This document shows positions 51,987-56,429 of a stretch of 56,429 nt of DNA, in pieces. Source of the DNA: an uncultured Parabacteroides sp. (GTDB taxonomy: Bacteria > Bacteroidota > Bacteroidia > Bacteroidales > Tannerellaceae); the NCBI GenBank assembly GCA_944326775.1, contig CALVFH010000002.1:1-56429 (forward strand), given 5' to 3'. Made by a program: the position numbers and the translations under genes. Position 1 is the first letter of the stretch, and every line of letters begins with the position of its first letter. Under the pieces are notes generated by a model. It was not told the origin of the DNA. It searched no databases and was given only the letters and a program-made list of their open reading frames with translations.

Positions 51987-52670
51987 ATGAAAGGTTTGAC
52001 ATTATGTTCAGCTATCCTGTTATCAGGAACTTTAGTATTGAGCAGCTGCGGCACGTGGAGCAATACGGCTAAAGGGGCAGCTATCGGAGTAGGCGGCGGC
52101 GCTGCCGTAGGTGCCGGCATTGGTGCATTGGCAGGAAATGCAGGACTGGGTACAGCAATCGGTGCGGCTTTAGGTGGTACGGCCGGAGCTCTGATTGGAA
52201 AAAAAATGGATAAACAAAAGAAAGAACTGGAAGCTACCCTTCCCGAAGAAACAACCGTCGAAACCATCAATGAAGGTGAAGCCTTGCGTGTCACTTTTGA
52301 TTCCGGCATCTTGTTTGCCACCAATTCAAGTACTCTCGGCGATGCGTCGAAAAGTGCCTTACGCAAATTGGCCGAAAGTCTGAATCAAAACCCCGACACA
52401 GACATCAAGATTGTAGGCCATACCGACAATACGGGTAACGTGGATTACAACCAGACCCTGTCTGAAAAACGCGCCAAAAGCGTGTTTGATTATCTGATGG
52501 TTGACCAGGGTGTCAGCAGCAAACGTATGGAATATGAAGGCAAAGGGGTTCACGAACCTGTTGCAGACAACAGCACTGCTGAAGGTCGTGCCTTGAACCG
52601 CCGCGTAGAAATCATCATCCTCCCCAGCGAAAAGATGATCCAGGAAGCACAGGCCGGCACATTGCAATAA
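51987..52670 (+). CDS. OmpA family lipoprotein with glycine-zipper domain (YiaD-like)
   Basis: Envelope protein that anchors the outer membrane to peptidoglycan. The 227-residue protein has a lipoprotein signal ending LVLSSC21, then a glycine-zipper membrane segment (GAAIGVGGGAAVGAGIGALA, GTAIGAALGGTAGALIG). A short coiled linker follows, then the OmpA-C domain: VTFDSGILFATNSSTL, IKIVGHTDNTGNVDYNQTLS, EKRAKSVFDYL and the final GRALNRRVEIII, which holds the peptidoglycan-binding Asp/Arg pattern. A strong AAAGGAGG lies ahead of the ATG, unusual for this phylum. Confidence 0.93.
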   Translation: MKGLTLCSAILLSGTLVLSSCGTWSNTAKGAAIGVGGGAAVGAGIGALAGNAGLGTAIGAALGGTAGALIGKKMDKQKKELEATLPEETTVETINEGEALRVTFDSGILFATNSSTLGDASKSALRKLAESLNQNPDTDIKIVGHTDNTGNVDYNQTLSEKRAKSVFDYLMVDQGVSSKRMEYEGKGVHEPVADNSTAEGRALNRRVEIIILPSEKMIQEAQAGTLQ

Positions 52671-52713
52671 AAGGGTAAGTTTATGAATCGTTTAAGTTTA
52701 TAAAGTTTTTCCC

Positions 52714-53652
52714 ATGCCTCTAAACTTACAGAAAAATCTGCCGGCAATTGAACTGCTCAAGAAAGAGCATATTTTCGTGATGGACTCCCTCCGGGCTTCA
52801 TCACAAGATATCCGTCCTCTTCGAGTTGTGGTGTTGAATTTGATGCCCTTAAAGATTACGACTGAAACAGACTTGGTGCGCCTGTTGAGTAATTCTCCAT
52901 TGCAGATTGAAGTCCTTTTCATGAAAATCAAAGGACATACCCCCAAAAATACACCAATCGAGCACATGCGCGAATTTTATAAGGATTTCGACACCATCAA
53001 AGATACGTACTTCGACGGGATGATTGTAACCGGCGCCCCCGTAGAACAGATGCCGTTCGAAGAAGTGAACTATTGGGAAGAGATCACAGAAATCTTCGAC
53101 TGGGCACGTCAACACGTAACTTCTACCTTATATATATGTTGGGCTGCACAGGCCGGTCTCTACCATTTCTACGGCATACCTAAATATAGTCTGCCGGCCA
53201 AAATGTTTGGAGTATTCCGCCATACCCTGCGCGAACCTTTCCTGCCCATCTTCCGGGGCTTCGACGACGAATTTTTCGTTCCCCACAGCCGCCATACGGA
53301 AATCCGGCGCGACGACATCCTAAAGGTTCCTGAACTGACACTGCTTTCTGAAAGCGAAGAATCGGGCGTATATATGGTCATGGCTCGTGGCGGACGTGAA
53401 TTTTTCATCACCGGACATTCCGAATATTCACCTTACACTTTGAATGACGAATATATGCGCGACCTCAAAAAAGGATTACCTATTGCCATTCCACGCAACT
53501 ACTACCGGAATGACGACCCTTCATTAGGGCCTGTAGTACGTTGGCGGGGACATGCCAACCTACTGTTCACCAACTGGTTGAACTATTATGTCTATCAGGA
53601 GACGCCTTATCATCCGGAAGATATTGCCAATCTCGATTGCCTGCGCATCTAA
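52714..53652 (+). CDS. metA: Homoserine O-acyltransferase (MetA), predicted acetyl-CoA specific
   Basis: Activates L-homoserine for methionine synthesis. The 312-residue protein keeps the catalytic triad C142 (TSTLYICWAAQ), H235 and E237 (ITGHSEYSPYTL), and aligns without gaps to E. coli MetA up to residue 120. Position 111 is Glu (GAPVE). Published work on Bacillus cereus MetA ties Glu111 to acetyl-CoA use, whereas E. coli has Gly111 and uses succinyl-CoA. O-acetylhomoserine is therefore the likely product despite the usual succinyltransferase label. It starts 43 bp after the OmpA gene and directly abuts the U32 gene. No SAM riboswitch is visible. Confidence 0.95.
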   Translation: MPLNLQKNLPAIELLKKEHIFVMDSLRASSQDIRPLRVVVLNLMPLKITTETDLVRLLSNSPLQIEVLFMKIKGHTPKNTPIEHMREFYKDFDTIKDTYFDGMIVTGAPVEQMPFEEVNYWEEITEIFDWARQHVTSTLYICWAAQAGLYHFYGIPKYSLPAKMFGVFRHTLREPFLPIFRGFDDEFFVPHSRHTEIRRDDILKVPELTLLSESEESGVYMVMARGGREFFITGHSEYSPYTLNDEYMRDLKKGLPIAIPRNYYRNDDPSLGPVVRWRGHANLLFTNWLNYYVYQETPYHPEDIANLDCLRI

Positions 53653-55494
53653 ATGAAACAGAACAGACGAATAGAACTTCTCGCCCCGGCAAAAGATCGG
53701 ATGTGCGGCTTCGAAGCCATCAATCACGGAGCTGATGCAGTGTATATTGGTGCTCCCAAATTCAGTGCGCGGGCTGCAGCCGGCAATTCCCTGGACGATA
53801 TCGAACAGCTCTGCCGGTATGCCCACCTCTATGGAGCAAGGATTTATGTTGCCCTGAACACTATCCTTACAGACGAGGAATTAGAAGAATCGCACCGCAT
53901 GATCTGGCAACTCTACGAAGCAGGTGTTGATGCCCTGATTGTACAGGACATGGGTATTTTGGAACTCGATCTTCCTCCAATTCCCCTTCATGCCAGCACG
54001 CAAACCGACAACCGGACTCCAGAAAAGGTACGTTTTCTGCAGGAAGCGGGGTTCACCCAGGTAGTCTTAGCTCGCGAACTTTCCCTGGAAGAGATCCGGC
54101 GTATTGCCGAAGCGACTACCGTCCCATTGGAAGTCTTTATCCACGGGGCTTTATGCGTCAGCTTCAGCGGACAATGCTATCTGAGTGCAGCCCTTTCCGG
54201 GCGAAGTGCCAACCGGGGTGCTTGTGCCCAGTATTGCCGGCTCCCCTACACTTGGGTGGATGCCGACGGTAAGGTAATCGCCAATGGCAAACATCTGCTC
54301 TCGCTCCGCGACATGAACCAGTCGGCCAATCTCGAAGCCCTGCTCGATGCCGGAGTTTCGTCGCTCAAGATCGAAGGACGATTAAAAGATCTGTCGTATG
54401 TCAAAAACGTCACAGCTTACTACCGCCAGAAACTTGATGCTATCTTCGCCCGACGTCCGGAATTCCTGCCGGCTTCCGACGGACATTGCACCTATACCTT
54501 CGAACCTGACGTAACAAAGAGTTTCAACCGGGGATTTACCGATTTCTTCCTGCACGGACGCCAGAAAAATATTTCAGCTTTTAATACCCCCAAGTCATTG
54601 GGTGAACCCATCGGCAAGGTAAAAGAGCTGAAAGGGAACAGTTTTACCATAGACGGGACAAAAGCACTCCACAACGGCGACGGACTGGCTTTTTTCAACA
54701 CCAAAGAAGAGCTGGAAGGTTTCCGCGTAAACCGAACGGAAGGGTTTCGGATATTTCCACAGAAAATGCTGAAACTCCGACCGGGTATGCTTTTATACCG
54801 CAATTCCGACCAGGCGTTCGAACAACTCCTCGCCCGTCCTTCCGCCGAACGAAAAATTCCGGTAAGCATCACCTTCGAAGAGAACAGCTTCGGCTTCTCC
54901 CTTACACTGGAAGACGAAAGTGGTGCTCGTGCTGTACTTACCCATCCTTTTCCGAAAGAGCTTGCCAAGCGCGACCAACAGGAAAATATTCGGACGCAAC
55001 TGACCAAACTCGGAAATACCCCATTCAACCCGACACATATCAACATCCGTCTGTCCAACAGTTGGTTTATTCCTTCATCCCTATTGACAGACATGCGCCG
55101 GGAAACCGTGGAACAGCTTCTTGCCTTACGACGGATCCGATATCGACGGGAACTTTCACGCCACAAACTGCAAGACCAAGGAAAGAATCCTTTTCCACAA
55201 ACCTCATTGACTTATTTGGGCAATGTAGCAAACCGGAAGGCCCGGAAGTTCTATGTCGAACATGGTGTAAAAAATATTGATCCGGCTTTCGAACTGGCAC
55301 CTTCATCTGAAGTTCCTCTGATGTTCACGAAACATTGCCTACGCTACAGCATGGGATGGTGCCCGACTTATCAGCACGGCAAATCACCTTTCCGTGAACC
55401 TTATTATCTGCTCTATAAAGACACACGGCTCCGTCTGCACTTCAACTGTAAGCAATGTCAGATGGAAGTCAGGAACGACACATTAAACAAATAA
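53653..55494 (+). CDS. U32 family peptidase / RlhA-like 23S rRNA hydroxylation protein
   Basis: The 613-residue protein has the U32 core: ELLAPAKDRMCGFEAINHGA at the start, AVYIGAPKFSAR, YVALNTILTD, and the family signature EVFIHGALCVSFSGQCYLSA (20 residues). NRGACAQYCR then supplies clustered cysteines likely to hold an iron-sulfur centre. A longer C-terminal part includes DUF3656-like sequence and a second cysteine group (KHCLRYSMGWCP, CKQCQ). E. coli RlhA hydroxylates C2501 of 23S rRNA; older names call the family collagenase-like PrtC. RNA modification is the better-supported role. The ATG directly follows the metA stop. Confidence 0.9.
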   Translation: MKQNRRIELLAPAKDRMCGFEAINHGADAVYIGAPKFSARAAAGNSLDDIEQLCRYAHLYGARIYVALNTILTDEELEESHRMIWQLYEAGVDALIVQDMGILELDLPPIPLHASTQTDNRTPEKVRFLQEAGFTQVVLARELSLEEIRRIAEATTVPLEVFIHGALCVSFSGQCYLSAALSGRSANRGACAQYCRLPYTWVDADGKVIANGKHLLSLRDMNQSANLEALLDAGVSSLKIEGRLKDLSYVKNVTAYYRQKLDAIFARRPEFLPASDGHCTYTFEPDVTKSFNRGFTDFFLHGRQKNISAFNTPKSLGEPIGKVKELKGNSFTIDGTKALHNGDGLAFFNTKEELEGFRVNRTEGFRIFPQKMLKLRPGMLLYRNSDQAFEQLLARPSAERKIPVSITFEENSFGFSLTLEDESGARAVLTHPFPKELAKRDQQENIRTQLTKLGNTPFNPTHINIRLSNSWFIPSSLLTDMRRETVEQLLALRRIRYRRELSRHKLQDQGKNPFPQTSLTYLGNVANRKARKFYVEHGVKNIDPAFELAPSSEVPLMFTKHCLRYSMGWCPTYQHGKSPFREPYYLLYKDTRLRLHFNCKQCQMEVRNDTLNK

Positions 55495-55506
55495 TTATCT
55501 AATGTC

Positions 55507-56340
55507 ATGCACATGAAAAATACGTTCTTATATTCTTTTCTCGTTGCTGTTACCCTGATGGGAACTTCATGCAACACCCAGTCTATCGACCCTTCGAAAC
55601 CCGTTTATGTCCAAATAGAGACCTCAATGGGTAATGTTACTGTCCGCCTTTACGAGGATACACCGCTTCACCGTGACAATTTCATCCGCTTATGCCAGAC
55701 GCATGCTTACGACGGAGTCTTATTCCATCGTATTATCCGAGATTTTGTTGTACAAGGTGGCGACCCGGACAGCAAGGCACACGAACCGGGGGTCTTCTAC
55801 GGTGAGAACGGTGGGGGATACACGGTTCCGGCTGAAATTTTGCCGAAGTATTTCAACAAACGGGGAGCCTTAATCGACGCGAAAGAAGGTGACGATGTTA
55901 ATCCCGAACGGGCTTCTGCCGGAACACAATTCTGTTTTGTGCAAGGTAAGAAATGGACAGACGCCGGACTCGACTCCATGGAACAACGCATCAACCAAAT
56001 CCGGCAAAACTGGTTATATCAGGTTTTCCGTAACAGACTGCTGAAGCAACATCCGGAACTGGCAAACAACGATCAGCAAGAGGCCTTGCATCTTGAAGCG
56101 ACTCGTTTGCTGCAAGATACGCTGGCAGTTCTTCCTCCGGCCGTCATTCCTGCCGAACACCGGGAGGTCTATAAGTCTATCGGCGGCTCCCCTCATCTTG
56201 ACGGTTCCGTTACCATCTTCGGAGAGGTCGTCGAAGGATTAGACATCGTTGAAAAAATGTCGGAAGTGAAAACCGATTCAAACGACCGGCCTCTGGAAGA
56301 CGTAATGATCAAGGGGACAAAAGTGGTTCAGGAATTATAA
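55507..56340 (+). CDS. Cyclophilin-type peptidyl-prolyl isomerase, lipoprotein, with internal insertion
   Basis: Envelope-anchored prolyl isomerase for folding of exported proteins. The 277-residue protein has a lipoprotein signal ending MGTSC (Cys22, or Cys20 if ATG 55513 is used). The cyclophilin fold follows: VQIETSMGNVTVRLYEDTP, YDGVLFHRIIRDFVVQGGDP with the catalytic Arg, and TQFCFVQG. About 75 residues rich in Arg/Gln/Leu helix (MEQRINQIRQNW ... EATRLLQDTLAVL) interrupt the fold before it resumes at IGGSPHLDGSVTIFGEVVEG. The insertion may hold clients. The gene starts 12 bp after the U32 gene and is followed by a strong terminator. Confidence 0.93.
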   Translation: MHMKNTFLYSFLVAVTLMGTSCNTQSIDPSKPVYVQIETSMGNVTVRLYEDTPLHRDNFIRLCQTHAYDGVLFHRIIRDFVVQGGDPDSKAHEPGVFYGENGGGYTVPAEILPKYFNKRGALIDAKEGDDVNPERASAGTQFCFVQGKKWTDAGLDSMEQRINQIRQNWLYQVFRNRLLKQHPELANNDQQEALHLEATRLLQDTLAVLPPAVIPAEHREVYKSIGGSPHLDGSVTIFGEVVEGLDIVEKMSEVKTDSNDRPLEDVMIKGTKVVQEL

Positions 56341-56367
56341 ATTATCATCATAGAAGACTATGGAAAA

Positions 56368-56416
56368 AAGAAATCCGGTTTAAACAGGTTTTAAAACCAT
56401 TTAAACCGGATTTCTT
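56368..56416. terminator. Long inverted repeat terminator with nested palindrome
   Basis: A perfect 17-bp stem (56368-56384 with 56400-56416; arm AAGAAATCCGGTTTAAA) encloses the palindrome GGTTTTAAAACC (56387-56398). T-rich arm ends act as U-tracts on both strands, so it can stop transcripts from either side. It begins 27 bp after the cyclophilin stop. Confidence 0.8.
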
Positions 56417-56429
56417 ATAAAGGAATGAT

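Overview
The window is a stretch of chromosome from a Bacteroidales bacterium (phylum Bacteroidota). The evidence is a SusC/SusD pair, several TonB-type outer-membrane proteins, and a PIN-PhoH ATPase. Rhamnose genes are in the kinase-isomerase-permease-aldolase order known from Bacteroides, and menaquinone genes are present. Promoters carry the Bacteroidota -7 box TAnnTTTG, and most genes lack a Shine-Dalgarno sequence. Base composition is moderately GC-rich in most genes, which fits a Tannerellaceae, Barnesiellaceae or Bacteroidaceae relative. The genus cannot be fixed from sequence alone. No rRNA, tRNA, CRISPR array, transposase or phage gene was seen. || Layout. 1-3152 (minus): menB-menC-menE of menaquinone synthesis with its own promoter, ending in a 42-bp tandem repeat array. 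3167-7664 (minus): an AT-rich marR-tolC-emrA-emrB drug-efflux operon. 7941-12206 (plus): a tiny His/Pro/Lys-rich lipoprotein, then DUF3737 beta-helix protein, MalY-type C-S lyase, MATE exporter and GNAT acetyltransferase. 12227-18342 (minus): a small HTH protein, a double universal stress protein and rhaB-rhaA-rhaT-rhaD in one tight array. 18465-20990 (minus): CDF cation exporter and PIN-PhoH ATPase, separated by a 23-bp array of hairpin units. 21087-26852 (minus): PcrA/UvrD helicase and a Dna2-like helicase-nuclease. 26947-32199 (plus): tsaC, polyprenyl-P sugar transferase, ClC channel with CBS domains, fmt and a NikR-like regulator. 32220-39123 (plus): a TonB receptor behind a palindromic operator, then two tandem paralogous outer-membrane beta-barrel proteins. 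39143-43000: a second 42-bp array, a 37-codon gene and mfd. 43016-51324: a patatin-BamA fusion (plus), a 52-codon gene (minus) and an orphan susD/susC pair (minus). 51608-56429 (plus): acidic protein, OmpA-type lipoprotein, metA, U32 peptidase/RNA-modification protein and a lipoprotein cyclophilin, ending in a long inverted repeat. || Most notable points. (1) A NikR homologue has lost all three nickel-binding histidines. It lies just upstream of a perfect operator, GTAACACG-N12-CGTGTTAC, that overlaps the -7 box of a TonB receptor. (2) Three unrelated tandem arrays (periods 42, 23 and 42 bp), two with clear dyads in every unit, each start within about 20 bp of a gene's stop codon, where a terminator would be expected. 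(3) Two small genes, of 37 and 52 codons, are supported by a start context or promoter and by terminators. (4) A shared 14-bp dyad, ATGTT-N4-AACAT-like, lies upstream of the stress/rhamnose operon, the 52-codon gene and susC. (5) Substitutions at specific residues predict an acetyl-CoA-using MetA and a channel-like ClC. These are readings of the sequence. No database search was possible.
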